DNA of 64,000 bases from Plumapathes pennacea (lineage: Eukaryota > Cnidaria > Anthozoa > Antipatharia > Myriopathidae), in NCBI GenBank assembly GCA_964036295.1, contig OZ038466.1, forward strand, positions 8,086,001-8,150,000. Direction: 5' to 3'. Shown here piece after piece: positions 1 through 11,414 of the stretch; position 1 is the stretch's first letter; each line of letters opens with the position of its first letter. The translations under genes were made by a program, and so were the position numbers. A model generated the notes under the pieces. That model did no database searches and was not told where the DNA came from. It saw only the letters and a program-made list of their open reading frames with translations.

Positions 1-1876
1 GTCGCCGTGCTCTCGCGTGCGACTTCAAATGCTTCTTTTTTACGTCGTTGTCAGGACGTGGACGACAGTTCGATAAAATAACGGCAGTCGTTCTTCTTAG
101 TCGGAAACGATGAAATCAATAGAACCCCGGCAAAAACGGAACAAATTGAGCAACCTAAGAATAGGCAAAGTTACAAAGACATAGGGAAAACAGAGACACT
201 ATTTTTTGGTTCCTTGCGTTGCCGTCGCCGTCCTAGGTTTGTTAAACTCCCTAATGTTCGTGGGTGTGAGTGTGTGTCAGGGCCTAAGGCAATGACGTAA
301 TAATTATCGATTAGCGTCTCCGCCAGCAACGAAGCAACAATTGTACGTAGCTGCGTTCACGAAAATGAATTTGAAAACTGGAAAACTTGAAACAGAACCC
401 TCGCGAAGCTCGTCTTCAAAGGAGAAGGGAACAGGCACGGGCAACGTGAAACGATCGAACAGCGCCAAATACGTCTAGAGAAAAGACGACAAAGATGTTA
501 TAACCGACAGCACATCATGAACGTAAGCGTGCAGAAGAAACGGCTCCACAAAGGGAACAGCACTTGAAAGCAAATCGGGAGCTTCAGACGCCGTTTTGTG
601 TTAAACTCAGATACTTATTCAGAAAGGACAAGCAACAGAGGTTAGTCAGTGGAAATCGAACAATCACCGCGACAAATATATTCTACCCGTATCTTGTAAC
701 TCGATCACTTCAAGAATGTATTAAAATCTGTATGCTGATCATTTTCCCTCGAAGTATTGTTTTAATACGCTTCTGTCGCCAGTTTCGGCTACCCGTATTC
801 GCTCAGAGCAATCGGAACTTGGAGTCTTGAATGATTTAGTCAGATGTCTTATTTTTTCTTTCAAGACTAAAACTGTAACAAATATTGTAATTTGACATGC
901 GGTGATTGCAGCGAGAATCGTTCACGAGCCCTTAGAGGTATGACTAGGTCTGAAGCCCGTGTACAATTTGAAGTAAACCGTTCAAGTTTTGCTTGATTCT
1001 GGGAGAAATCATGTTGTTTTGAGCGGGGTCACATACAAAACAATTCAAGCTCATTAAACATGCATGCCTGAGTCTTGTGCATGCAATCCAGAGTAAAAAT
1101 AAATTGCACAGCAAGCCTATTTAATTGTACTGCCTATGAATTCAAAATTGGAAAATCGGTGTTCCTTTTTTCCCGTACTACGACAGCCGACCAACTTCAA
1201 AATTTGAGTATTAAAGTTTGAGAACGTTGCTTGGCAGACTGTATGAATTAATTTGTCGTGCCGACCGTGAGAAATACGTACTTGGTCACACAATCGACTC
1301 TTTTTTCAACGCAAAAGTATAACACACATCATTCTTTTTCTCCTTCCTTTGCGTGAGCACTTGACTTCCAAGAAAAGATCGAGTCAACATTTCGGTAAAA
1401 CAAAGGCTACTCTTGTTAGGAGTACCAAAAGTAAAAGTCCCATCAATGGCAGAGCGAGGGGGTATCTGCGATTATCGTATTTCTAGTTTTTATGGGATCG
1501 ATCCAAATCACATTTTACGCGAATTGTGTTACCCTGTTTGTCGAGTAACAGAAAGAATTAACATACTGTTTAGGACGAGCATCGATGCATGCGATAGTTG
1601 GTGTCAGTTTTTGAGGATGATTGTGTTTTGTGTACTTAAAAAGAATAAAAGGCCGTGTTAAATGGAAGCCGAGGAACGTCAACAGAGGAAATAGGGCTTT
1701 AAGATACAGGACGCGAGAGGACGACGGCAACGTCGGTGAAATAATAAAACTAATCACAGAAGACAAAAGAAGCACGTGAATATCTGAAATTGACATGTTC
1801 TCGGGGTCGCCGTGCTCTCGCGTGCGATTTCAAATGCTTCTTTTTTACGTCGTTGTCAGGACGTGGACGACAGTTT
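1..1876. repeat. Interspersed element bounded by a ~75 bp direct repeat
   Basis: Bases 1-75 and 1806-1876 are nearly the same sequence (start GTCGCCGTGCTCTCGCGTG), so the block between them looks like one unit between terminal direct repeats, or one period of a tandem pair. Parts of the interior (about 300-850 and 1380-1500) recur in reverse orientation inside the element at 38272-39325, and 1680-1860 recurs reversed at 44540-44690. In those regions the plus strand reads as an Arg/Gln/Glu-rich peptide around 430-620, with frame breaks. No intact gene is present. The family is not identified, and the left border may lie outside the window. Confidence 0.5.
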
Positions 1877-1881
1877 TTTAA

Positions 1882-2075
1882 CCGCTTCGGCGCATTTCTT
1901 TGCTAGAATGAACAGAATACCGAGTGTGGGCTCCCTTTGGAGAGGAGAGCCGTCAGAAAAAATGTTGTACTTCATATTTTCCGGTTAGGAATACCGGCAG
2001 CCTCAATATTTTCCGGTACAGTACGATTTTTGTCGGTAAAATACCGGCATATGCCGGTCTAGCGGAATCTCTGGT
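1882..2075 (+). repeat. Dispersed ~200 bp repeat, copy 1
   Basis: This copy matches 9785-9990 on the same strand and 24290-24480 and 34690-34890 on the opposite strand. Shared words include GCATTTCTTTGCT, AATACCGGCAGCCTCAAT and CGGAATCTCTG. The apparent ORFs of about 66 codons in these copies are the same repeat read through and are not genes. Confidence 0.75.
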
Positions 2076-2470
2076 CAAGAGATCATCAGGTGATAGCCAG
2101 TGTACCTCGGAAAGGAACGTCACCGTTGATAACCGTGTTTCCGGTCAAGTGCTTTTTCCCGGAATGTGTGGAAATGATCTGATTGGTTCTTACGCTTATG
2201 CCATTATGTCATGTACGTGCCGGGGTTCCGATTGGTTGACAATTGCAGGGGGTTCCCCGGTCGAGCGAGCGCGGGCGAAAGATGTTACAGTAAAACTTTA
2301 ATTTTCCATAGAAAATTCCAAATTGTGAAAATTAAGCTCTTACCTTTACCAATTAACTGGTGTACGAACCTTCTGAGACTTTACCATCCAGAATTGAACG
2401 TTATCAACGCGGCCGATGACAAAATGAAGTTTATTGAAGTTAATTGAAGTGAATGAAGTTGATAGGAAGG

Positions 2471-2472
<2 letters not shown>

Positions 2473-2539
<67 letters not shown>

Positions 2540-2562
2540 AATTTTTTTTAATTTTTTTTTTT
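2473..2562. repeat. (AT)n microsatellite followed by a T-rich run
   Basis: About 50 bases of alternating AT are followed by about 40 bases of T interrupted by AA. The run ends exactly where the dispersed repeat at 2563 begins. Confidence 0.95.
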
Positions 2563-4265
2563 GTCGGTCGAGAATCAGTACACGGTGATTGGTTCAGATT
2601 ATCGCGTGATATGCATTGACGTAATTGACTTCGTTAAACAACTCGACTGTGGCCATGAATTGCGTGAATTTTACACTTGTGTGTAAAAATTAACTGCATT
2701 TAATCGAAACGCAACACCGTTTGGGTTTGTGCCGAACACGCACTGATAAACTGGATGTTAGGGAACGATTTTGGCTTGCGTTCTTCAGTTCACCGCGGAA
2801 GCTTTGAGAATAGCCGTAAACAGATGTTTGATGGATACCGCTGGGGGATTGCAAATATCTCTGTCGCCGCTAAATATTTAGTCCCGACGAAACTTTCTGT
2901 GGCGACACGAAATACTTCTGGGAAGAAAACAGGCCGAAAACGGAAACCAAAGCTACGATGAGCTTTAGCCGCAAAACAATGTCGATTTATGCTTCACTCT
3001 GTACATGACATCTGTTGTCTCATAAAATTCTTCTGCTTATCGTACATTGCCTGTTGAAATGTTTCTTTCATTCGATCATGTAGCCTTTGTTTCGCAATGG
3101 TCATTGTATACCAGAAATGGAAAATACACCGAAATAGTCCTGAGTATTAAGTTTACAGTCACAAATGGACTGAACACACTGTTAACAAAACCGCAATAAT
3201 ATTTTAAATATGTCTCGTGTCACATTCCTCGCTTTCAATTTTATATTTGTAAGCATGAATACTCGAAAGCCTGATAGAAGAAACGTATTCAGTTAATACA
3301 AGAAAACACACAAGTATTGAAGCGAAGGCTGGATTGATCGTGGCCTCTGATTAGAAATAAGAGTCGAAGTCGATTGTGCATAAGAAGAGATGTCAGAATT
3401 TCGCCCCGAAATTTTTACCGGTTCCAGCGAGCGCAGCGAGCTAACGTTCGGAGAGAGGTAAGATAACGCGCAACTAAACATATTTAACCAGTTTTTAAGT
3501 TCAATCGTTGCCGAAGACCGCCGTTCGGCGAACGACCAAATCCCCATACATTTCTTTATAATTGCCAAAGGTCATGTTCTTTCGTAATAACAAAGGTATT
3601 ACATATCACTGTGTGACAGACAGACAGACCCCCGGAGCCTGGGCTGCCCTGTGTATATACTAGAAATGAAAAATACACCGAAATAGTCCAGAGCATTGAG
3701 TTTGCAGTAACAAATGGACTGAAGACGCTGTGAACAAAACCGAAATAATATTGTAAACAAGTCTCGTGTTGGGCTCGTGTTACATTCCTCGCTTTCAATT
3801 TTATATTTGTTACAAAGCACAAATACTCGAAAGCCTGATAGAAGTGAAACGCATTCAGCTAAAAAACAAGACAGACTAGTATTGAAGCGAAGGCTGGATT
3901 AATCGTGGCCTCGGATTAGAATTAAGTGTTCGAAGTCAAACTGTCAAAATCGATTCATAAAAAGACAAGTCACGCATTACTCAGATTTACTCGGTGGGTA
4001 ACCGTTTTGCTTGTAAGCTCAAAATGCAGAGTCGCTCAACCTTTAAGAACCAAGTGTACGAGTGTTGTAATGATAAATTTATAGTTTAATCAGGTTTCAT
4101 TTAAGCAAGGTGTCAAAAGCCAAGTTCTCTATACTGTGTGATATATTTCTGGTGAGAAATTTGAAGTCTCCCGGAAGTTCCGCTCTTGTCCTTGCTTTCC
4201 ATTTTAGTTTATTCTGCTCTCGACCCAACTAACGCCGCGAGCTCACTGGCAACGCCAGTCTAGTT
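2563..4265. repeat. Dispersed repeat with an internal duplication
   Basis: This block recurs inverted and shorter at 52725-53810, inside intron 4 of the WD40 gene. Both copies have one end at a sequence near GTCTAGTTT/AACTAGAC and the other at GAATCAGYACACGGTGATTGG. Within this copy, about 3090-3410 is repeated at about 3655-3960. No coding capacity is evident and the ORFs are short. It is most likely a nonautonomous transposon, with class unknown. Confidence 0.6.
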
Positions 4266-5308
4266 TACAACTTGAGTAACTGAAGCAGCGAACACGACAG
4301 TCCCAGAAAACGACAGCAAAACAATGCCACGCCATGCCAAACTTCGTCTGTTGTACGCCTCAGCTCCGGCTGTGATTGGATTACTTGCGCGGGCAAAATG
4401 TTCCGACGGGATTATCTTCACTTCGATTAGTGTTCCAATTTATCCATTGTTACGTTATCTTGCATTTGGAAACTCACACGATGACATAGTGGATATTGCA
4501 ACTGCGTTGCAGTATCCACAAATACATTTACAAGTGTATTTTACAAGTCGGACCAATTTCCCCGCACATTAAAACACACTTTAATTCAATAACATGGCCA
4601 AATACTGCTGAGGTTTTACACTGGGGAACTGTGTCTGTAATATTGTGCAGACTTTGCTAGATTAGAGTCCGTTTAGTAGTGTAGTGAGAACCACTAAATT
4701 TTCAAGGTTTTCATATGGTATGCAAAATATTTTAATTTTCATCATTTTTCACAACTCAAAATGAGTCTGCAGGAGGTTTTAGTTCACGTGTTATAGCTCG
4801 CGTCAACAATGTCCGCCATTTTGAAAATAATTTGGTCGTATGATATATAACAGGCGATACTATTCATAAATTGTTAACACTGATTGCAGGGAGGAGACAT
4901 GAAAACACACCTAAGACCTTTTACTACATAATCGAACCCGAATATCTTTGAAAACGATAAAAACTCTGTTTTGTTGCTATAATATCAAGGAGGGGTCTGG
5001 ACATTAATACACCCTAGAGATCATTCTGCAAGCGCTGCCGTTATAACGAGTGCGGTGAGCCCCTTTTTTATTTCATAAGTTTTAAGGAAATAAGACTCTT
5101 CACTACATATCCGAATTTTAATAGATTTTCATCTTTCAATTTTGAAATATTCCCGTTGAATCAATCATATTATTCAGCGGGAGCTGCATTTGTTCGACTT
5201 ATGCTAAGATCGACGTTTGACCCAGGGTCGACCTTATGCCGTTCTAATCGACTCCTAGTCCATTCAGTTAGATCAACTGAGTCGATCAAAACTCAATCAG
5301 TCGACCTT
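4266..5308. other. No gene or clear element seen
   Basis: This is AT-rich sequence without a supported ORF, splice-bounded exon or recognisable repeat border. Near the right end, a word GATCGACGTTTGACCC (around 5210) is echoed at about 5638. The MITE at 5309 therefore sits between two related flanks. Confidence 0.4.
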
Positions 5309-5580
5309 TACGGGCAATATTTTCTTGCAACTTGTTGCGCAACAAAGTTGCGTGGCAAGTTGCGGCCTGTTGTTGCACGTATACTACCTGCGCACGCAAC
5401 TTGTTCTGCAACAAAATTTTGTGTTGCGAGTTGCGCCAACATGTTGCAAAAAGTAGAAGACGAGTCTACTTTTTGCAACATGAGTTGCCGCAACACGAAA
5501 TTTTGTTGCGTGCGTAGGTAGTCATACGTACAACACAGGCCGCAACTTGCACGACAAGTTGCAAGAAAATGTTGCCCGTA
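5309..5580. mobile_element. Long-inverted-repeat MITE (GTTGCAAC-rich family)
   Basis: The left end TACGGGCAATATTTTCTTGC is mirrored at the right end, and the inverted homology runs through almost the whole element to a centre near 5455 (AAAAGTAGAAGACGAGTCTACTTTT region). The interior is built from repeated GTTGC/GCAAC words. It has no coding capacity and belongs to the same broad class as the elements at 10309 and 23626. Confidence 0.8.
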
Positions 5581-5843
5581 TATTACTTCACCTTTATCAT
5601 GCGCTTAAATGTCGAGTTTAGTTCGACGCATGCTGAGATCGACGTTTAACCCGGACCTTAGAATCAGTGGTCATAACAGAAAACATCCGATGCGAGAGCT
5701 GCCTAATCAGAAAAGGGCACACGGTCAACTAAGCGAGGAGAGTTAATTTTTGTTATGAGCTAAAGGTAGGGACACACGGCACAATATTGCACTGTGTTTC
5801 CATTTAATTGCATGCACGATTTTGCGCTCAATGCTGCACTGTG

Positions 5844-6930
5844 TGAATGAATGAATGAATGAATGAATGAATGAATGTTTATTATTTATACACGAAAAAA
5901 TTCTAACAACCATAGTTGATTTACATAGAAGCCGTGTTAAAGAATATACTACAAGGAAGTTTAAATTTAATGATAAAATCCCTCCCACCCTTTAGGCATC
6001 CAAAAGGTTGATGGCCTTAAGTTTGCTTCTAAATGATTTTAGGGATGTGGCCTTGTGTAAGCCAATAGGAAGCTTGTTCCACGTTGTGGCCCCATTGTAA
6101 CTAAAGCTTTTTTTCATAAATTCTGTGTTTGGGCGTGGCAAATATACCTTAGTGGATGAGCCTCTAAGATTATACGAATTGGTTTCTGCAACAGTTTTAA
6201 ACAGAGCAGTAAGACAACTTGGTGCACTAGAGTTCCTTACTTTGTACATCATCACAGCCTTTTGTTTTGCTCTTCTTTCGTTAAGCTTTTCCCAGCCCAA
6301 CTGGTCCAGCAAAGATTTAGAGCGTGTATTATAGTCAGCACGAAGAATGAGTCTTGCGGCTCTGTTCTGTAATTTTTGCAACTTTTCACTAGCTGTTACC
6401 CCTATAGTATCCCAGACCTCACAGCAATAATCCAAGTGAGATTGAATGAGAGAATTATAAATGTCTATTAGGGTACTTTGGGGTACAAATGGCCTACACC
6501 TCCTTATTGCACCAAGACCAGAAGCAATTTTTTTGGTGATATGTTCCAGATGCTTGTTCCATGAGAGGTGTTCATCTAGAACAATACCAATTGATTTGGT
6601 TTGTTCAACACGCCTTATTGGCATGACACCGATTTTGATTTCTGGTTTATCAACAATTGCTGCCAATCTTTGTCGTGAACCAATAAGCATGTATTCGGTC
6701 TTGGCTACATTTAGGTGCAACTTGTTTGCTAGTAGCCATTTGCTTATATTGTTTAATTCACTGTTGGCTTTTTCTTCAATATCCGAGATATCATGGCCAC
6801 TTATTGTGATATGTGTATCATCAGCAAATAAGCTGTGTGTCCCGACCTCAACAGAAAGAGTTGGAACAACTTGATTAAAAGAGAAGCTTAATACATCCGT
6901 TATATTTTGTAGATATGTATGCTCTGGTCA
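5844..6930 (-). mobile_element. 5'-truncated non-LTR retrotransposon (reverse transcriptase C-terminal half)
   Basis: On the minus strand an open frame reads through the catalytic FADDT box (about 6800-6830) into a 242-codon ORF (6720-5992) typical of the thumb and connection region of CR1/L2/Jockey-type reverse transcriptases, with LDYCCEVWD and NRAARLI motifs. The 3' end runs into a (TTCA)n tail at 5844-5877, a usual 3' terminus in this class. The endonuclease and the RT fingers are missing, because the element stops near 6930. It is therefore a dead 5'-truncated copy. The exact left limit of the coding sequence is uncertain by some tens of bases. Confidence 0.88.
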
Positions 6931-7015
6931 ATAATGCAATTTTGCACAAAGAAAATCCCAGACTGAGTAGAGAGATTTACTTTTCATATACGTCACTGAT
7001 TTACATGGAAGTAAA

Positions 7016-7278
7016 GGTCTGGCAAAACGAGGACACATTTTTGCGGCAACATTGTGTCCTTCGATGTTGCCAGGGTGGCAAAACGTACGGCAACATTGTT
7101 GCGCACAGCGCAGACACAAGTGATGTTTCTGAGGTTTTTCAGAAACATTTCTTGTGTCCAAGACACAAATTTTGTGTCGGCAACAAATGTTTCGCGCGTG
7201 GCAAAACGGGGCAACATTTGGTAAACATGCGCGTGCTAGCAATGTTGCCGCCACAATGTGTCCTCGTTTTGCAAGGCC
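7016..7278. mobile_element. Foldback MITE with CAAAACGAGGACACA termini
   Basis: The left end GGTCTGGCAAAACGAGGACA and the reverse complement of the right end (GGCCTTGCAAAACGAGGACA) match over about 40 bases, and weaker inverted homology continues inward. It ends about 100 bases upstream of the PI-PLC start codon. It is noncoding. The ORFs of 74-127 codons on both strands here are by-products of the palindrome. Confidence 0.8.
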
Positions 7279-7376
7279 ATTAGCTACTGAGTATGATTGT
7301 GAAAGTGTCAATGCTTGTAGGATACATCTCTGATAAAGTACTTTTCTAAATTTAGAGCCATTGACAGAATACAGGC

Positions 7377-8750
7377 ATGGGACAAGGTGGATATATCGCT
7401 CTTACCAACGGAACAAAGTACGACTGGAAGAGAACCTACCAGCATAAGTATCGAATGAATTCGTGGGACTTTCCAGACATTGTCCCTGCTGGAAAAAACA
7501 GCTGTGTTTATGTAGAGTGGAATGAAAGTATTTTTCATTCTAAGAGTGATGATGCTGGTGAGGCATCCTATACACTGGGTGATACAGGTTCTTCGTTTCA
7601 AGTACAGGCCAGGGCTCAGACCGGTTTTAGTCTTAGGGTCGAGTTTACCGGCAATCTTGAAACACCCGGCAACCCTGTAGGTTCAATACTAAATTTGGGA
7701 TGGGTGCATGATGGGTATGTTGCATTTATTCTCGCAGGGGAGAAAGACAAATTTACGTCAACCAATCTACCAAGTAAATCTTGGATGCACGACAATCTAA
7801 ATGTTCTGGGTGAAAAAAGTTTAATGCATTTGTGTATGCCTGGTTCTCATGACAGTGGGATGAATACCTTTGGGGCCCACACATATTTTGGTCGTCAGTG
7901 CAATACTCAAACTCAAACCAGGACCATTTTAGGTCAGTTGCAGCTGGGTGCACGTTATATTGATATTCGCCCGGTTATCAGTGGTGGGGAATATTTTACT
8001 GGCCATTATAGCTGCATACGTCGCATTCATTCCTGGCAAGGTGCCAACGGCCAATCTATCCCGTCCATCATCCAGGAAATCAATGATTTCACTGCCACTA
8101 ATAAAGAATTGGTCATACTTGATTTCTCTCACGATCACAACACAGATGTAGGCAATTCTCATTACAGACCATTTAGCCAAGCTGAATGGGACTCTTTGCT
8201 GGAAATGCTGAAGGGCCTTAATAATTTGTTTGTAACCCAAAATCCTTCAACTATCGATTTCACCAAGCAAAAACTCTCGACTTTTATTGGAAATAATAAA
8301 GCTGCTGTGTTGATTGTAATACGGCCCTCGAATAGTACCACCCAATTGGGCCCTTATGCAAAACAAGGATTTTACCTGAGCGCTAATCTACCTGTTTACA
8401 ATAAGTTTTCTGATACTAATAAGAAACACAGAATGGTTGAGGATCAACTAAAAAAACTAAAGGATCAAAGACCGAATCCTGACGCTTGCTATTTTTTGCT
8501 TTCATGGACACTCACCCAGAGTGCTCCACAAGCTACCTTTTGTACCTTTTGTACCTTTTGTACCACTAGTATTTTTGAGCTCGCAAACAAAGCAAACCCT
8601 GAAATGTATAAGTCTCTTTTCAGTCGTTGCAGCTCCCAATGCTTTCCCAACATTCTATACATTGACAATTTCTGTAACTCCAATATCACTGCATTGGCAA
8701 TGGCAATAAATGTTTGCTCAATTCAGCTGGAAGGTTCAGAAAACAATTAA
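7377..8750 (+). CDS. PI-PLC X-domain phosphodiesterase, full-length copy 1
   Basis: This single uninterrupted ORF encodes 457 residues. Residues 1-125 form a Gly/aromatic-rich, probably beta-sheet N-terminal domain that I cannot name. Residues about 140-440 are a PI-PLC X-like catalytic fold. The motif MPGSHDSG carries the first catalytic His (H158), GARYIDIR (191-198) carries the active-site Arg, and TGHY carries the second His (H210). The expected activity is cleavage of phosphatidylinositol or a glycosyl-PI. No calcium-dependent Y domain, signal peptide or membrane segment is present. The ATG is the first in frame. An acceptor-like sequence (GAATACAG) lies three bases upstream, so a noncoding 5' exon is possible. 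The C-terminal part holds an in-frame run of three Phe-Cys-Thr units (residues 388-396) absent from the other copies. Being intronless with this architecture suggests retroposition or horizontal transfer; that is inference. Two 5'-truncated relatives lie at 25481 and 35647. Confidence 0.88.
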   Translation: MGQGGYIALTNGTKYDWKRTYQHKYRMNSWDFPDIVPAGKNSCVYVEWNESIFHSKSDDAGEASYTLGDTGSSFQVQARAQTGFSLRVEFTGNLETPGNPVGSILNLGWVHDGYVAFILAGEKDKFTSTNLPSKSWMHDNLNVLGEKSLMHLCMPGSHDSGMNTFGAHTYFGRQCNTQTQTRTILGQLQLGARYIDIRPVISGGEYFTGHYSCIRRIHSWQGANGQSIPSIIQEINDFTATNKELVILDFSHDHNTDVGNSHYRPFSQAEWDSLLEMLKGLNNLFVTQNPSTIDFTKQKLSTFIGNNKAAVLIVIRPSNSTTQLGPYAKQGFYLSANLPVYNKFSDTNKKHRMVEDQLKKLKDQRPNPDACYFLLSWTLTQSAPQATFCTFCTFCTTSIFELANKANPEMYKSLFSRCSSQCFPNILYIDNFCNSNITALAMAINVCSIQLEGSENN

Positions 8751-8784
8751 TGCTGCGAAAAGCTGGAAGGTTCAGAAAACAATC
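8732..8784 (+). repeat. Short tandem duplication over the PLC stop codon
   Basis: AGCTGGAAGGTTCAGAAAAC occurs twice, at about 8728 (coding, up to the TAA) and at about 8761 (just after the stop). The two other PLC copies have it once, so it is a small local duplication specific to copy 1. Confidence 0.85.
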
Positions 8785-9058
8785 AAGGATCACGACAGTG
8801 CCCCATTTAAGATTGAATTTTGCATATTTTTGTCTCTTGTTGAGCAATATAGGCTGCTAGTTATTATTCATTATATACGGCTAGTGACAGATGGATTTCG
8901 CTGGAAGCATTATACCCATTTGATATTAGAATGACTTGATGTGTTGCTGTAGTTAGTGTCTGCATGAGAAAACTGTGCTATATAATCTCAGTTCAAAAGT
9001 GGCATTAGGATTAGTACGTAGTTAGTTCTACGTTGTATTTAGGCTTGTACAGTTATCT

Positions 9059-9290
9059 GACCCGATGATCAAAGCTGGATTAAGTTAATCAAGGATGAGT
9101 CAAAATCTCTCTTTCATTTTGGTGGGCAACAAACTGCAGGGTTTTTGATCAAAGGCCAAGTGAAAAGCTTGTTTTAGCACAAAACAATTATCAAGCGTGT
9201 TGTGAAGGAAGTCTTTCTATTTCAAGTCTAAAGACCACAAAAAAGTTTCTAAGACTTAATCCAGATTAGCGCAATCGTGCTTTGAGCAGC
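9059..9290. mobile_element. Inverted-repeat MITE-like element
   Basis: The block from CCCGATGATCAAAGCTGGAT to GCACGATTGCGCTAATC-type sequence (here reversed) has inverted ends built on GGATTAAGYTAATC words. It recurs at about 24970-25210 and, degraded, at 35150-35370. It is noncoding. Confidence 0.55.
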
Positions 9291-9520
9291 CGGACCCTAA
9301 CGTTTAGACACTTCACCTCCAAAAGTGGCACTTTTAGTAAATAGGCTTCCATTAGTGTCTAATTAGCAGGTGCAATTCTTGCTGTACTCTTAAGATTTTA
9401 ACAGTGGTACTATTCAATCAGCAGAGATTCCGCTAAGCTCGTCCATCACCTGTAACTGGTACAACATATATGTGAAGCAATGAAAAAAAAAATTCTTCTG
9501 CTGCAGGGGAACTGGACACA

Positions 9521-9763
9521 AGGGCCCGGTTTTTCGAAGGTCGATTAAGCTAATCCAAGATTAACGAAATTATTTCTCTCGACCTCTCTGTCATAAAACC
9601 GCTTGGTTTTGTTCGAAGATGGATTAGAAAGCTTGTTCCAGTTTAAAACATTATCAAGAAAGTCGTTGTGGACGAAACTTTCACGATTTCAGGCTAAAAA
9701 AATTACAAAGTTTAGACCTAATCCAGAATTAGCCTAATCGTGCTTTGAAAAACCCGGCCAAGA
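9521..9763. mobile_element. MITE with GCCCGGTTTTTCRAAG termini, copy 1
   Basis: The left end GGGCCCGGTTTTTCGAAGGT and the right end (reverse complement GGCCGGGTTTTTCAAAGCAC) are inverted copies, followed inward by matching GATTAAGCTAATCC words. Other copies are at 24512-24752 and at 18766-20252, the latter split by a LINE. Confidence 0.8.
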
Positions 9764-9784
9764 TAATCTATTTCACCGAGTTTT

Positions 9785-9990
9785 CGATCGTATCGGTGCA
9801 TTTCTTTGCTTGAATGAGTAGAATATCCCGTGTGGACTTCCTTTGGACAGGAGAGCTGTCAGAAAAAAAGGTTGTACTTTATATTTTTCCAGTACGGAAT
9901 ACCGGCAGCCTCAATTGCTTCCGGTACAGTACGATTTTTAGTAATGAAATACCTGCATATGTCGGTCTAGCGGAATCTCTGACCAGTGGC
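9785..9990 (+). repeat. Dispersed ~200 bp repeat, copy 2
   Basis: This is the same family as 1882-2075 and lies in the same orientation. It belongs to the 7.5-11.4 kb segment that is duplicated in inverted form at 22.8-26.9 kb. Confidence 0.75.
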
Positions 9991-10308
9991 CTGAATATCT
10001 CCAGACACATTTAATATGTGCTTTCACTGAAAAGTGGCACTCTTGGCGGTATTCATTATGTTATGTAGTTTTCCTGTTATTTCTCCTCGAAAAGTTGACT
10101 TTTCGATGTAATATTAAAGGCCTTCAATCTGACTTGTTTTTAGGCGTAAATTCTTTTACTGGAAGAGAAGTTTTTTTGTTACTTTGCTGCTAATATTTGA
10201 CGAGCTTCTTCTGGCAGTTTTTCCTTCTCTTTCTTTTTCTAGTCAGCTGTTTGAACTCCCTCCTTTCCTTCTTTCTTTCTTTCTTTCTTTGGAGTTCGGT
10301 TATACACT

Positions 10309-10619
10309 GCAGTAATACGGGCAACAAAATCGTGCAACTAATCGGACAACATTGTTGCGTTGCAAGTTGAAGAGCGATGTTGCGCATATTATTAACATTC
10401 GCACAACTTGTCGCGCGACAAAGTTTTGATGTTGCAAGTTGCAACATTTTGTTGCAGAGGTCCACTGTCGTTGCAACTTGTCACGTCGGCCGCCATCTTG
10501 TATGTCAAACTGACAAATCACGCGGCCGATATTCGTGTCTAATTCTAACAGGGTGATGCTTTAAGTTTTTGTTGTTTGTCGCGCAAGAAGTTGCACGATT
10601 TTATTGCCCGTATTACTGC
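10309..10619. mobile_element. Long-inverted-repeat MITE, GCAGTAATACGGGCAA termini
   Basis: Both ends read GCAGTAATACGGGCAA inward and are followed by inverted CAACTT/AAGTTG-rich sequence. A (TTTC)n run lies immediately to the left. Another copy, in the inverted duplicate, lies at 23626-23949, and a broken one at 34118-34400. Noncoding. Confidence 0.85.
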
Positions 10620-11414
10620 ATCTTGAACAAAAACTTTTTCGTGAAATTTCAGTTAAATAACCAAATTAGAAGGAAAAAGGGCAAGGAAAATGTGGAGAAC
10701 ACTTGGATCCGCCATGTGCAAAAACTGACTTGGCTGAATTGCATGTACTCTCCGCGCAACAAAAAAGCCTCACCCGCGTCCCTATTTCTAAGCATTTTGT
10801 CCTGACCCCACTGTACAGTGACGCCACAAGTCACTGGTATACCAATTTTTTTTTCTGTATCAAAGCGCCACACACTCAACTTTGCTAGAGGCTCGCTTTG
10901 TCTGTTCTGTTACCTCGCTGGCAACGCCGTTAGGTTCACTTTAACACTCGAACGACAGTTCATTACCCCCACTTTAGATAACGTGACATTTGTGTATGCG
11001 CAATTTCTTGTCCCAACCCTCCAAATAAGGAATTGGTTGTATTTAAAATTTGGGCATTGCGTTCTTGTTGATCGAGATTGCTTTCGTTTCATTTGTGACA
11101 CAAAACTCCACGGGAGGAATAAAGATCACGCATTCATTTAGGCAGCTTTGAAGTTCGGAAGCGGTGAAGACTAAATTAACATGGCCTCTGGTTCAATACA
11201 AAAGGTATACTTTTTTCTTATTTTGGCGCAAATCTAAAGTAATCCCGATCGCAGTACAACATATGTGGGCGATCTTTCAGTGGCGACGCTGCTTTGATTT
11301 CTTTTCACCACGACTTTTCTAACCTCGTCCCCAGGACCACCCGCGTTAGACTCACGCGCATGGCCTGAAACATAGGCCTGGGAACGAGGTAGGAAAACCA
11401 TTGACAGATCCAAT
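10620..11414 (+). promoter_or_regulatory. Upstream region of nicastrin exon 1 (duplicated flank, type 1)
   Basis: This block leads directly into the nicastrin start codon. It is present inverted at about 22806-23620 and 43568-44430, where it lacks exon 1. A CCAAT box directly abuts the start (CCAATATGGCGG at 11411-11422), and the ATGGCGG around the start resembles a YY1/TISU-type initiator. No TATA box is evident. ORFs in the block recur with the duplication and are not supported as genes. Confidence 0.45.

Noticed and set aside
1924..2301. 125-codon ORF
   Set aside because: Its first half is the dispersed ~200 bp repeat found four times, with no domain and a composition like noncoding DNA.
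5156..5521. 121-codon plus-strand ORF
   Set aside because: It lies across the arms of a long palindrome, with Cys/Arg-rich reading in several frames on both strands. This is a by-product of GTTGC repeats, not a gene.
6915..7311. ORFs of 122 and 127 codons on opposite strands
   Set aside because: Both come from the foldback MITE at 7016-7278, and their similarity to each other is due to the inverted repeat.
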